NCBI GenBank assembly: GCA_017483805.1
Contig: JAFUUL010000070.1
Span: forward strand, 1-64,000
Length of the DNA: 64,000 nt
Source: Prevotella sp.
GTDB taxonomy: Bacteria; Bacteroidota; Bacteroidia; Bacteroidales; Bacteroidaceae
Direction of reading: 5' to 3'
Shown: positions 9,752 to 19,377 of the stretch, piece after piece
Position numbering within the stretch: position 1 is the stretch's first letter
How the letters are laid out: the number at the start of each line of letters is the position of its first letter
Position numbers and translations under genes: made by a program
The notes under the pieces: generated by a model
Databases searched by the model: none
Seen by the model: only the letters and a program-made list of their open reading frames with translations
What the model was told of the DNA's origin: nothing

Positions 9752-12613
9752 ATGAAGAAAAGATTACTCTTACAGATGTTGGCTGTGTTCTTCGCAGTAT
9801 GTGGCTACGCTCAGACGCAGTACTTCTACTCGCACACCGCTAAGTACATGGTCCTGGGGGAAAACCTTCTGACCAATGGTGACTTCAGTAATGGCCTTGC
9901 TGGATGGCAGGATGCCGAAGGCAATGCTGCCAGTGCCGATGCCTGGAGCATTGAGGCTGGGTCTGCTGCAAAAGGTGGCAATGCACTGATGAGCCTCTCA
10001 GCACCTAACAGCCTCTATCTTGCACAGAAGGTTGAGACAGGCGGCCTCTATGCCGTCTCGCTCTACGTGAAGGCAGAGACGACCAACGTGAATACCACTA
10101 TTACTGAAGGCGGTCAGAACCGTATCGACGTGTTTGTTAATACCACTGGTGAATATGCTAAGGGAGAAGGTGCCGTTCAGGTGGCTTCTACAGAGTCCTT
10201 CAGCGATGAGTGGACACAACTGGTGTTTGCTGCCCACATGGAGGACAACCAATATATCATTATTGCTGCCCAAAACGTAGCAACTGGCATCATGATCTCC
10301 GACATTGCCATCAATACTGTCAAGGAGGTTTATGACACTCGCAAGGGCGAACGACTCGTAACCTATCTGGAGAGCCTGTTGAAGGAGGAAAGCCTCCCCA
10401 ATGGCCGAGACGCATTGCAGGGTGCCCTGGAAGATTGGCTGAAGCCTGCTCTGCAGGATGTCAGCCAGACTGATGATAAGGATGCTATGGAGAGCACGTT
10501 AGGTTCTTTGGACGATGTGGTGACCGAATTCCTCGACGCTAATGGCGCCAACTTATTCCCGGCCTATCTGCAGGACTGGACTTCGTGGGGACAATACAAC
10601 TATTCGAAACTTGGCACTAAGGACAACTGGACCTTCGAAGGTGGACGCTGGGGCTTCACTGGCAATACCAACTATCTGGAGTTTGCTGAGGGTGATGGCT
10701 ACATTGCCTCTGCAGGTATTCAGAATACTGGCCAGTACACGCTTGATGTCAGTGTGCGCACCAGGGATGACAAACTCAACGACCTGCCTGCCGGTAAGTA
10801 TTTCTTCCAGATTGAGGCACAGGCTGTGGCTGCCGCCAATCGTGCCAATCCTTACGGCTCAAACTATAGTATAGAAATTGCCAATCCCTATTTCTTCTTT
10901 GGCACCGATACTGTTAAGATAGAAGACGTGATGAGCGGCTATGACTTTAAGACATATTATGCTATCGGTGAGATTAAGGAAGGAGAAAAGAAAGTCTTCG
11001 GCTTCCACTTCCCCATTGTAGACGGAAAGGTTGGCGGTCGCTTCAGCGTACGTAATCCTAAAGCCTATCTTCTTGGTACCAGTACTGACGAGCAGGCATA
11101 CAAGAAGTTGGTTAATGACTTCATCGTCCAGCAGGTCAATCTGAACAAGCGCATCACGGAGTATCCCGTCGAACTGAACGCCACCGACTATCCCTGGGAG
11201 CAGGACTCGCTGGCTCGCGCTATTGCCGATGCCCAGCCCGTTTACAATGCCTCGCTGCTGATTATCGATGCTGAGGGCAACGTGCTCGACAAGGATCAGT
11301 TGACCGAGGAGAAGATTCAGGAATTGCTTGATCAGGTGAACGCTTTGGGACGCGCTCGTACATTTGTTATCAACCAGAATGCGCCTATCGCCACCCTGAA
11401 GGAGGCTGTGGCCGCTGGTAATGCTGCCCTGAATGACCCAGCCTATGCTGGTGCTGCCGCAGGAAAGCGTACTGCCCTCCAGGGTGCCGTTGCTGCCGGT
11501 CAGGCTCTGCTCGACGGTATCAGTGCCACCAATCAGGGAGAGGCCTTCACGGAGGCTGCCAATGCAATCCTCACTGCTAAGGAGGAATATGAGTCTACTT
11601 CGGCCAGCCGCACCAATCCCACAGAGATTCTGATTAAGAATGCCGACTTCAGCGACTTCTCAGCAGGAAACAACATTACCTCGTTCACTGCTCCCACAAA
11701 GGACTGGAACTGGAGCGTCTCCGCATCGGCCAACCGCTGGGAAATCCGCGACAACGAGACCCTCTCGCAGGGACATGGTGCCAGCATCTGGCGCGGCACG
11801 ACCGTACAACTTGACGCTAAGGCCCAGCAGACCGTCGAACTGACCTACGAGGGACTCTACGAGTATCGTGCCGAGGCTTACATCTCAGAGGAACGCATCG
11901 CCGAACTGGTGGCTGCCGCTACGGTTATCTATAGTGACGATGAAAACAACAGTGTTGCTGTCGACACGCTCTTTACACCTAATATCCGCCTGTTCTTTGG
12001 CGAGAACGGCGCCCCCGACTCTGTCACCATCTCGAAGTGGTACAATGGTGTGAAGAATGATGGCACCTACTTCACCCGCGAGGTCAGTGGCGCTAAATAT
12101 GGCGGCATGGTCTATGCCCTCTACAGCGTCTATTTCAAGAAATCGGGTAGCGCTCCCCTCAGCGCTGAGTTCGGTCTTGAGGCTGCCGACAATTACGCTG
12201 CTGCTGGCGCCAACGGCTTCGGCTTCGGCAACAACAAGATATTCTACGTGGGCGATGAGACCCAGTATCTGACAGACACCAAGGCCGATGTTGAGAAGGC
12301 TGTGGCCGATGCCAAGACCCTTGTGGCCGGCGTGGACAACTACTGGGCAGTCAAGGTGAACCGCTACATCGGCGATGCCGAGAAGGCCACCACCGCCAAG
12401 CAGATGCAGAATGCTCTGTGGGGCCTGCAGGAGACCACCTCTCGACTCAGCGCCGTCATAACGGGTGTGAAGGGTGTCTTCGCCGACGAGCCTGCCGTAC
12501 GCCAGGAACTGAAGGGTGTCTACACCATCCAGGGCGTGAAGGTAGCCGACGACGCAGACAGCCTGAAGCCAGGCCTCTACATTATCAACGGAAAGAAAGT
12601 ATTCAGGAAGTAA
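9752..12613 (+). CDS. Large secreted multidomain protein of unknown function in the rhamnogalacturonan operon
   Basis: A 953-residue protein with a signal peptide (MKKRLLLQMLAVFFAVCGYAQ). Residues ~30-190 look like a CBM4/9-type lectin sandwich (NLLTNGDFSNGLAGWQD). A second beta-rich domain covers ~265-440. An alanine-rich helical stretch at ~510-620 resembles FIVAR-type spacer repeats. A further lectin-like sandwich starts near 625 (LIKNADFSDF), followed by another helical segment. The protein ends in a Bacteroidetes sorting-type tail (VYTIQGVKVA ... GLYIINGKKVFRK). No catalytic motif was recognised. It heads the second transcription unit, 12 bp before the PL11 lyase gene, so it may bind pectin at the surface. 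That role is inferred from context only. Confidence 0.6.
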   Translation: MKKRLLLQMLAVFFAVCGYAQTQYFYSHTAKYMVLGENLLTNGDFSNGLAGWQDAEGNAASADAWSIEAGSAAKGGNALMSLSAPNSLYLAQKVETGGLYAVSLYVKAETTNVNTTITEGGQNRIDVFVNTTGEYAKGEGAVQVASTESFSDEWTQLVFAAHMEDNQYIIIAAQNVATGIMISDIAINTVKEVYDTRKGERLVTYLESLLKEESLPNGRDALQGALEDWLKPALQDVSQTDDKDAMESTLGSLDDVVTEFLDANGANLFPAYLQDWTSWGQYNYSKLGTKDNWTFEGGRWGFTGNTNYLEFAEGDGYIASAGIQNTGQYTLDVSVRTRDDKLNDLPAGKYFFQIEAQAVAAANRANPYGSNYSIEIANPYFFFGTDTVKIEDVMSGYDFKTYYAIGEIKEGEKKVFGFHFPIVDGKVGGRFSVRNPKAYLLGTSTDEQAYKKLVNDFIVQQVNLNKRITEYPVELNATDYPWEQDSLARAIADAQPVYNASLLIIDAEGNVLDKDQLTEEKIQELLDQVNALGRARTFVINQNAPIATLKEAVAAGNAALNDPAYAGAAAGKRTALQGAVAAGQALLDGISATNQGEAFTEAANAILTAKEEYESTSASRTNPTEILIKNADFSDFSAGNNITSFTAPTKDWNWSVSASANRWEIRDNETLSQGHGASIWRGTTVQLDAKAQQTVELTYEGLYEYRAEAYISEERIAELVAAATVIYSDDENNSVAVDTLFTPNIRLFFGENGAPDSVTISKWYNGVKNDGTYFTREVSGAKYGGMVYALYSVYFKKSGSAPLSAEFGLEAADNYAAAGANGFGFGNNKIFYVGDETQYLTDTKADVEKAVADAKTLVAGVDNYWAVKVNRYIGDAEKATTAKQMQNALWGLQETTSRLSAVITGVKGVFADEPAVRQELKGVYTIQGVKVADDADSLKPGLYIINGKKVFRK

Positions 12614-12625
12614 GTTTCCATAACG

Positions 12626-15082
12626 ATGCACAAAATGACATTGAGAAAATCATTCTTGGGTTTCAGTCTCCTTTTCGCTCTCTGTAGCGGAACGGTGACT
12701 GCCCAGGAGCAGCGGGAGACGCTGGATCGCGGCTTGGTGGCCATCAAGAATAACGGCAGCACCTTCCTCAGTTGGCGTCTGCTGGCCACCGACGCTGAAG
12801 GCACCACGTTCGACGTGCTGCGCGACGGCAATGTGCTGACAGCCGGCAAAGACCTGACGGTGACCAACCTGAGCGTCACTGGCGGTACTGACAACAGCGA
12901 GTATCAGGTAGTGGCGAAGGTCGACGGCGAGGTCGTGAGCACGAGTGCCGCTGTGAAGCGATGGACCGATATCTATCGCTCGCTGAAACTGGATCGTCCT
13001 GCCTCGCAGTCAGGGTATCACTACTTCCCCAACGACTGTTCGGTGGGTGACCTCGATGGTGACGGACAGTACGAACTCATTGTCAAGTGGGATCCTTCGA
13101 ACTGTCAGGACAACTCCATCAGCGGCAAGACGGGCAATGTCTACCTGGATGCCTATAAACTGGACGGCACAAAACTGTGGCGCGTCGACCTCGGCCCCAA
13201 CATCCGTGCTGGAGCCCACTACACCCAGTTCCTGGTTTATGACTTCAACAACGACGGCCGTGCCGAACTGATCTGCAAGACGGCGCAGGGCACCGTAGAT
13301 GGTCAGGGGCAGTATGTGAACAAGGCCGCTACCGAGAGCAAGATATCCTCGGCCAGCAACTCGCTGAAGTATGCCAACGCTAATGGCTATATCCTCAGCG
13401 GTGCAGAATACCTGACCGTCTTCGAGGGCACTACGGGCCGCGCCATCCACACCATCTGGTACAACCCCAACCGCGGCTGTACCACTGGTGAGGTGAAGGC
13501 CCCCACGGGCTCTGAACTGAAGGCCCTCTGGGGCGACGACTACGGCAACCGCTGCGACCGTTTCCTGGCTTGTGTGGCCCATCTCGACGGTGCCGACAAG
13601 AACGCCTCGGCTGTGATGTGTCGCGGCTATTACACCCGTGCCTACCTCTGGGCAGTAGACTTCGACGGCGAGAAACTCTCCACCAAGTGGCTGCACGCCT
13701 CTGTGTCGCCCACCGTTGTCGAGGTGACCGATGCCCAGGGCAATAAGACCTCGAAGACTTACTCTACCAATACCTCTGGCATCTCGAGCGGCACCAATGA
13801 TGTGCACTTCTATTGTACGGCCTATGGTCAAGGCTGCCACTCCGTCGCTGTGGGCGATGTCGATGGCGACGGCTGCGACGAGATTATCTATGGCTCGGCC
13901 GCTGTCGACAACGACGGCCAGTTGCTCCACACCACAGGTCTTGGTCACGGCGATGCCCTCCATCTGAGCGACCTCATGCCCGACCGTCCAGGTCTCGAGG
14001 TGATGATGGTTCACGAGGAGAAACCCTTCGGCTGGAGCGTGCGCGACGCCAAGACGGGCGAACTGCTCATCCACCACACTGGTCGTGATGACACGGGCCG
14101 AGGCATTGCTGCCGACATCACGGCCGACCATCGCGGCTTCGAGTACTGGCATAGCGATGACAACGACTATAAGAACAGTTCCAATCAGACGGTCAAAGGC
14201 AACTACAACGTATACAGCAGTCAGGACGAGGTCGTAGGCCACTACACTAATAACTATCCCTTCTACAATTTCCGCATCTACTGGGACGACGATGCTCAGG
14301 ACGAACTCTTTGACAAGGGTGCACTGCAAGACGGCAATCTGTCGACCAGACTGCTCACTGCCGGCAACTACGGCAACAGCGTCACCTATGGTACGAAGGC
14401 CAACCCGCTGCTCATCGCCGACATCCTAGGCGACTGGCGCGAGGAGATCGTCATGTTTGACTATAAAGACTCCTGCAGCGTCAATATCTTCTCGACCACC
14501 ACGTCAACGAAGATTGCTGTGCCCACCCTGATGCACGACCACATCTACCGTATGTCGGTGGCCTGGCAGAACGTGGGCTATAATCAGCCGCCCCACCTGG
14601 GGTACTATCTGCCCGATGTGGTTGCCACTCGCTTCGAGGTCGTGGGCGAGGGCCAGAAGGAGCAGACCGTCGAGTTGGGACAGCCCATTGCCGACATCGT
14701 CTGCCGCCTGAAGAACTGCACGTCCGCCACGCTGCAGTATGTCTTTCTCGACGGCACGCGCATCAAGACTTTCACCGCTCCTGATGGCTGGACATTCACG
14801 AAAGACACCTCTAAGCGCACCTTCACGCTCAGCGGCACGCCGACGGAAGCGGGCGACTACGAGTTCACCGTCAAGTCGAGCGGTGACATCACAGGCATCT
14901 CTCTTACTGACACCCTGCGCATCCACGTGACCGAACCCACAGGCATTGCCGCCGTCAGCACAGACCGTGCTGCCGCTCCTCAGTACTTCGACCTGCAGGG
15001 CCGTCGTGTAGAGCAGCCGCAGTCAGGTCGCATCTACATCGTCCGTCGTGGTAGTCACACAGAAAAAGTCCTGGTAAAATGA
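12626..15082 (+). CDS. PL11 rhamnogalacturonan lyase, secreted
   Basis: An 818-residue protein with a signal peptide ending near GTVTAQ; an ATG at 12635 is an alternative start. The eight-bladed propeller fold of PL11 (YesW/YesX family) is recognisable from LDRGLVAIKNNGSTFLSWRL, FNDCSVGDLDGDGQYELIVKWDPSN-like calcium blocks, DFNNDGRAELICKTAQG and a long run of further calcium-binding turns. It cleaves the rhamnose-galacturonate backbone of rhamnogalacturonan I by beta-elimination. After the lyase domain (to ~660) come an Ig-like putative-binding domain (GTPTEAGDYEFTVKS) and a sorting-type tail (FDLQGRRVEQPQSGRIYIV). Its stop overlaps the next start by 4 bp (ATGA). Confidence 0.92.
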   Translation: MHKMTLRKSFLGFSLLFALCSGTVTAQEQRETLDRGLVAIKNNGSTFLSWRLLATDAEGTTFDVLRDGNVLTAGKDLTVTNLSVTGGTDNSEYQVVAKVDGEVVSTSAAVKRWTDIYRSLKLDRPASQSGYHYFPNDCSVGDLDGDGQYELIVKWDPSNCQDNSISGKTGNVYLDAYKLDGTKLWRVDLGPNIRAGAHYTQFLVYDFNNDGRAELICKTAQGTVDGQGQYVNKAATESKISSASNSLKYANANGYILSGAEYLTVFEGTTGRAIHTIWYNPNRGCTTGEVKAPTGSELKALWGDDYGNRCDRFLACVAHLDGADKNASAVMCRGYYTRAYLWAVDFDGEKLSTKWLHASVSPTVVEVTDAQGNKTSKTYSTNTSGISSGTNDVHFYCTAYGQGCHSVAVGDVDGDGCDEIIYGSAAVDNDGQLLHTTGLGHGDALHLSDLMPDRPGLEVMMVHEEKPFGWSVRDAKTGELLIHHTGRDDTGRGIAADITADHRGFEYWHSDDNDYKNSSNQTVKGNYNVYSSQDEVVGHYTNNYPFYNFRIYWDDDAQDELFDKGALQDGNLSTRLLTAGNYGNSVTYGTKANPLLIADILGDWREEIVMFDYKDSCSVNIFSTTTSTKIAVPTLMHDHIYRMSVAWQNVGYNQPPHLGYYLPDVVATRFEVVGEGQKEQTVELGQPIADIVCRLKNCTSATLQYVFLDGTRIKTFTAPDGWTFTKDTSKRTFTLSGTPTEAGDYEFTVKSSGDITGISLTDTLRIHVTEPTGIAAVSTDRAAAPQYFDLQGRRVEQPQSGRIYIVRRGSHTEKVLVK

Positions 15083-17709
15083 AACGAACAATCATTCACT
15101 TCATAGTAGTTTTAGTTAGTAGTATAGTCTTCTGGGCACAGGCGAGTGCCCAGACCTATACGTCCATCCGTCCTGGCGAGCGCTGGCGCGACACGAGCGG
15201 TCGGCCCATACAGGCCCACGCCCCGCAGATATTCATGAAGGACGGCGTCTACTACTGGTATGGCGAGAATAAGGAGCGCACCACTATGGGTTCGAATGTC
15301 TGGACATGGGGCATTCGGGCCTACCGCTCCACCGACTTCTACAACTGGCAGGACATGGGACTCATCATCGAGCCGGACACCATCAATCCGCTGTCGCCGC
15401 TGCACTATTCGCAGACGCTCGACCGTCCGCACATACTCTATAACCAGTCGACCCGCAAGTGGGTGTGCTGGATCAAGTCGATGGACACCGACGGCTACTT
15501 CATCGTGCTGCAGGCCGACCGCTTCGAGGGGCCCTACACGCTGGTCCGGAGTTTCAAACCTGAGGGCTTCGGCGTGGGCGACTTCGACCTGTGGCAGGAT
15601 CCTGCTTCGGGCAAGGCCTACGTCTGGTTCGAGCGTCCTCACTGGGAGATGATCTGCGCCGAACTGACCGACGACTATCTGGGCACCAACGGAACGTATA
15701 GTGAACACTATGTGGGCATCCGTCCGCCCTACACGCGCGAGGCTCCTACGCACTTCATGTGGCGCGGCCGCCACTATCTGTTCACCAGCGGCACCACGGG
15801 CTATGTGCCCAATCCCTCGCAGGTGTGCGTCTTCGACGATCCTCATGGCGACTACGTCGACCTGGGTTCTCCCCACATCGACGATAAGTACGAAGACTCA
15901 TTTGGCTCCCAGATCTGCTGCGTCATCCAGATCCCCGTCATCCAGGAGTCCTCCGACTCATCACTCATCACTCCTCACTCATCACTCTACGTGGCCCTTG
16001 CCGACCGTTGGCTGCCCTCCATCTGGCAGACGGACGTCCCCCAGCGCACACTGAAGAATAAGGAGAAAGCCTATCTGAACCACCAGCCCTTCGAGCGCGA
16101 CTTCAGCGAGCCGCAGGTGAAGGACAAGACGGGCGTGCGTCGCAACAAGTGGGACACCACCCAGGATGCCCGCTACGTCTTCCTGCCCATCACGTTCGAC
16201 GAGCAGGGCAAGCCCACCATCGAGTGGCGTGACGAGTGGCGCGTGGAGGACTATCTCATCCCCACCCGCCAGCAGGTGGGCCCCCAGGCCATGATCAGCG
16301 ACATTGCGCCCATAGCGGCTCCCTTCCCCATGCCGCAACTGCAGCGACCGGACATCAAAGGTAAGAAGATTGTAGTCAGGATGAATCGTCAGGGCATGTC
16401 GACCCAAGCCATCCAGCGCGCCATAGACCGCGCGTCTGCTCAGGGTGGCGGCGTGGTCGTCATCCCCGCCGGTCGCTGGCAGTCGGGCCGCATCACCCTG
16501 AAGTCTGGCGTCGAACTCCATCTCAGCGAGGGCTGTGAACTGCACTTCAGCGGCCAGATTAAGGACTATCTGCCCGTGGTCTTCACCCGCGACGAGGGCA
16601 TCGAAATCATGTCGCTCGGCGCCTTCATCTATGCCAACGGTGCCCACGACATCGCCCTCACGGGCAAGGGCCGCATCGTAGGACCCTCTACCGACTGCGA
16701 AATCTATCAGATCAACAAGGAGAAAGCACTGAACATCGAGACCATCGTCACCTCGCCCGACATGCCTGTCAGCGAGCGTGTCTTCGATGGCCAGGCGCAC
16801 AGCGGCGAGGTGTTCCTGCCCAAGTCAGTGGCCCCCATCAACTGCCGCAACGTGCTCATCGAGGGCATCACCATCGACCAGAGCCTCTACTGGAACGTGG
16901 TGCCGCAGTATTGCGACAGCGTCATCATCCGTGGCGTGACGGTCAACTCGTTCGGTCATGGCCGTACTGACGGCATCGACATCGAGTCGTCGAAGAATGT
17001 GCTGGTAGAATACTGTCAACTGGACTGTCAGGACGACTGCTACACCATGAAGAGCGGCCGCAACGGCGACGGCCTGCGCGTGGGGCGGCCAACGGAGAAT
17101 GTGGTGCTGCGCTACAATCTGGCCCTGCGCGGTGCTGGCGGCATCGTCTGCGGCACGGAGTTGTCGGCTGGCGTGCGCAATGTCTACATGCACGACTGTG
17201 TCTTCGACGGCACCGACCAGGCCTTCCGCTTCAAGACGCTCAGGGCCCGTGGCGGTGGTGTGGAGAATATCTTTGTGGAGCGCGTGCGAGCACGTGTGCT
17301 GCACTACGCCTTCTACTGCGACATGCTGGGCAGCGTCAAGTGGGGCGGCGACTTGGCCAAGCGCTTGCCCGTTCGCCCTGTCAACCGCTTCACGCCCGAC
17401 TTCCACAGCATCCGCATCAGCGATGTCGCTATTGAGGACTGCCAGAAACTCATCCACTCCCTCGGCCTGCCTGAGCGTCCCCTGCGTGGTGTGCTCCTCA
17501 GCCGTTGGCAGGGCCATGCCCGCGAGTTCATGCGTCTGCGTGACACCGATGCCTTCGTCCTCGACCGTGTCGACATCTCCGTCGACAATCCTGAGGCCCG
17601 TCTCGACGGCTGTCAGGGCACTGTCTTCATCGACACCCGCCTCAACGGCCAGTTCCCCACCCTCATCCGCTACGAGGGAGAGCCCTCCACGCCCGTCATC
17701 CGGAACTGA
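15079..17709 (+). CDS. GH43-like / GH28 two-domain pectinolytic enzyme
   Basis: An 876-residue secreted protein (signal MKRTIIHFIVVLVSSIVFWAQASA). Residues ~28-410 form a GH43-like propeller closest in appearance to the exo-beta-1,3-galactosidase-like group (IQAHAPQIFMKDGVYYWYGENK). Residues ~425-860 are a GH28 parallel beta-helix with the three catalytic aspartates D631 (RTDGID) and D652/D653 (QDDC) and the RFK motif at 717-719. The GH28 Gly-His-Gly motif reads GAG (A686), so a usually invariant histidine is absent. The fusion would combine side-chain and backbone cleavage of pectin. Residues near 293-302 (SSLITPHSSL) come from a 7-bp repeat array inserted in frame. It is the last gene of the operon. 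Confidence 0.85.
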   Translation: MKRTIIHFIVVLVSSIVFWAQASAQTYTSIRPGERWRDTSGRPIQAHAPQIFMKDGVYYWYGENKERTTMGSNVWTWGIRAYRSTDFYNWQDMGLIIEPDTINPLSPLHYSQTLDRPHILYNQSTRKWVCWIKSMDTDGYFIVLQADRFEGPYTLVRSFKPEGFGVGDFDLWQDPASGKAYVWFERPHWEMICAELTDDYLGTNGTYSEHYVGIRPPYTREAPTHFMWRGRHYLFTSGTTGYVPNPSQVCVFDDPHGDYVDLGSPHIDDKYEDSFGSQICCVIQIPVIQESSDSSLITPHSSLYVALADRWLPSIWQTDVPQRTLKNKEKAYLNHQPFERDFSEPQVKDKTGVRRNKWDTTQDARYVFLPITFDEQGKPTIEWRDEWRVEDYLIPTRQQVGPQAMISDIAPIAAPFPMPQLQRPDIKGKKIVVRMNRQGMSTQAIQRAIDRASAQGGGVVVIPAGRWQSGRITLKSGVELHLSEGCELHFSGQIKDYLPVVFTRDEGIEIMSLGAFIYANGAHDIALTGKGRIVGPSTDCEIYQINKEKALNIETIVTSPDMPVSERVFDGQAHSGEVFLPKSVAPINCRNVLIEGITIDQSLYWNVVPQYCDSVIIRGVTVNSFGHGRTDGIDIESSKNVLVEYCQLDCQDDCYTMKSGRNGDGLRVGRPTENVVLRYNLALRGAGGIVCGTELSAGVRNVYMHDCVFDGTDQAFRFKTLRARGGGVENIFVERVRARVLHYAFYCDMLGSVKWGGDLAKRLPVRPVNRFTPDFHSIRISDVAIEDCQKLIHSLGLPERPLRGVLLSRWQGHAREFMRLRDTDAFVLDRVDISVDNPEARLDGCQGTVFIDTRLNGQFPTLIRYEGEPSTPVIRN
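15956..15983 (+). repeat. 7-bp tandem array (ACTCATC, 4 units) inside the GH43-GH28 gene
   Basis: The units ACTCATC, ACTCATC, ACTCCTC, ACTCATC encode SSLITPHSS within the GH43 domain. The array is nearly identical to, and in the same reading phase as, the one in the GH106 gene. Confidence 0.85.
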
Positions 17710-17724
17710 GCCGTTCCGACGGCT
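17709..17724. terminator. Small hairpin between converging genes
   Basis: AGCCGT, loop TCCG, ACGGCT: a perfect 6-bp stem starting on the last base of the GH43-GH28 stop codon and ending just before the converging hydrolase gene. It has no T-run, so it would be a weak terminator at best. Confidence 0.4.
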
Positions 17725-17728
17725 GCAG

Positions 17729-18943
17729 TCACTCGATGTCCCTTATCCATTGCACCATGTCGCGGAGCACCTCTTCGGCAAAGGTCTCCTCTATCTGACC
17801 GTACTCTGAGGGGAGGCCCGTCTGACAGTGCTGAAAGAGGTGGTTCAGGTCAGGATATTCCCTGATGACGGTCTTGGCATTGGCAGGCAGAGTGCGGCGG
17901 AGTGCTGCAAGGTTCTGGTCGGAGGCCACCTGGAGGTCGCGGCTGCCATTGACGGCGAGCACAGCACAGGTGACGCGGCTGATGTCGGCCGTAGGGTCGT
18001 AGTTGAAGAAGTGGCGATACCAGGCATTGTCCTTCAGCGCCTGCTGGATGTCGGGCATCTCTCTGAGTTGTTCGAGCGTGAGCCCTTGGGCCGTGGGCGA
18101 AAGAGCCCTGAATTGTTCCAGGATGATGCTGTCGCCCTTGACGGCAGGGCCGGCAAGGCTGACGATGAAGTCTACCTGCTGTAGGGCTCCGAGCAGGAAG
18201 GCGATGCTCCCACCCTCGCTGTGGCCCAGGATGCCGACGCGAGAAAAGCGTCCGCTCTTGCGCAGCCACTCGATGCCTGCTGCGGCGTCGTCGGCAAAGT
18301 CTGCCGTGGTGGCATTCTTCAGGTCGCCGCCTACAGACTGTCCGAATCCGCGGTCGTCGTAGCGCAGGGTGGCTATGCCGTTGCGGGCCAGAAAGTCGGC
18401 AATGACGGCGAAGGGCTTATGCCCCATGAGTTCTTCGTCGCGATTCTGCTGTCCGCTGCCAGTCACCATCAGCACAACGGTGCTGGCATCCTTGGGCACG
18501 GTCAGCGTGCCGGCAAGGGTGGCTCCGGCGGCGGTGTTGCTGAAGGTCACCTCTTCCGTCTGATAGGGGAATGGCGGCTTCGGCGTCTGCGGCCGGCGCA
18601 TCTCCACCATGCCGGGCTTCAAGGTGAGCGGCAGTGACATGCCGTTCTGTGTGAACTTGCCCTGTATGACGCCGTCGGCGAGTCTCCCCGCATAGGTCAT
18701 GTTCAGCCCCGGGGCACTGATGTGGAGGGAGTCGGCAGACACATAGTCGAGTTTCGCGGGCAGCCCCTTCGCTCCCTGGTCAGGGCTGTCGAGGGTACAG
18801 GTGCCGTCGGTGCCGATGTTGAACACGATGTTGAGTTTCTGGATGCCCAAGTTGAGCACGCCCTTCCACGAGCCACTGATGTTCTGTGAGTGCGCGGACA
18901 AGATGAGGAGTGCAGACAATGCAGTCAGGCAGATTCGCTTCAT
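17729..18943 (-). CDS. Secreted alpha/beta hydrolase (esterase/peptidase-like)
   Basis: About 404 residues from the ATG at 18943; the frame is open further upstream, but this start gives a good signal peptide (MKRICLTALSALLILSAHS). Residues ~20-130 form an N-terminal beta-rich domain (ISGSWKGVLNLGIQKLNIVFNI) common in Bacteroidetes hydrolases of this type. The C-terminal alpha/beta hydrolase domain has the nucleophile elbow GHSEGG, an oxyanion region (MVTGSGQQNRDE), and a late DLNHLFQ histidine. Substrate is unknown; esterase or acyl-peptidase are both possible. Its start overlaps the stop of the upstream membrane-protein gene by 4 bp, so it is the last gene of a four-gene minus-strand operon. 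Confidence 0.8.
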   Translation of the reverse strand: MKRICLTALSALLILSAHSQNISGSWKGVLNLGIQKLNIVFNIGTDGTCTLDSPDQGAKGLPAKLDYVSADSLHISAPGLNMTYAGRLADGVIQGKFTQNGMSLPLTLKPGMVEMRRPQTPKPPFPYQTEEVTFSNTAAGATLAGTLTVPKDASTVVLMVTGSGQQNRDEELMGHKPFAVIADFLARNGIATLRYDDRGFGQSVGGDLKNATTADFADDAAAGIEWLRKSGRFSRVGILGHSEGGSIAFLLGALQQVDFIVSLAGPAVKGDSIILEQFRALSPTAQGLTLEQLREMPDIQQALKDNAWYRHFFNYDPTADISRVTCAVLAVNGSRDLQVASDQNLAALRRTLPANAKTVIREYPDLNHLFQHCQTGLPSEYGQIEETFAEEVLRDMVQWIRDIE

Positions 18944-19377
18944 TTCTTGGTACGATATTTTGTTCTTATATATACGGTGAAATACCAGCAAAGCAGAGGT
19001 ATGAAAAGGAACCCCAAGATGCCGAAGATCAATCGGGGGTCGCCCTCCAGGAATGCATTGACGGTGATGGTCACCGACATGAGACTCAACAATATGGCAC
19101 TCAAACGGCAAAAGCGTATCGTGGCGACAAACATCTCGGCTGGCGAGTTGTCAGGTATGTTGAAGGTCTCAGGCCTATAGGCCAGAAAGAGGATCAGGGC
19201 GTTGCACAGGCCTAAGACTACCGTCTGGATGAGCATGGCACTGCCGGCCTCGTGCGACTTGTTGATGAGCACCAGACTGAGCGCCAGCGAAATCAGGATC
19301 AGCACGCCGCTGATGATCTCGCAGATGGTGCCTTCCTTGGTGCGGTGCACCTGAAAGTTGATGTTATTCTTGTTCAT
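18940..19377 (-). CDS. Small four-helix membrane protein, function unknown
   Basis: A 145-residue protein with about four hydrophobic segments (EIISGVLILISLALSLVLI, AMLIQTVVLGLCNALILFLAY, LSAILLSLMSVTITV, LIFGILGFLFIPLLCWYFTVYI) and a basic tail (RTKYRTKK). I do not recognise a named family. It overlaps the hydrolase gene downstream by 4 bp and the Arc-like gene upstream by 14 bp, so all are probably co-translated. Function may relate to the SPFH membrane protein at the head of the operon. Confidence 0.7.
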   Translation of the reverse strand: MNKNNINFQVHRTKEGTICEIISGVLILISLALSLVLINKSHEAGSAMLIQTVVLGLCNALILFLAYRPETFNIPDNSPAEMFVATIRFCRLSAILLSLMSVTITVNAFLEGDPRLIFGILGFLFIPLLCWYFTVYIRTKYRTKK

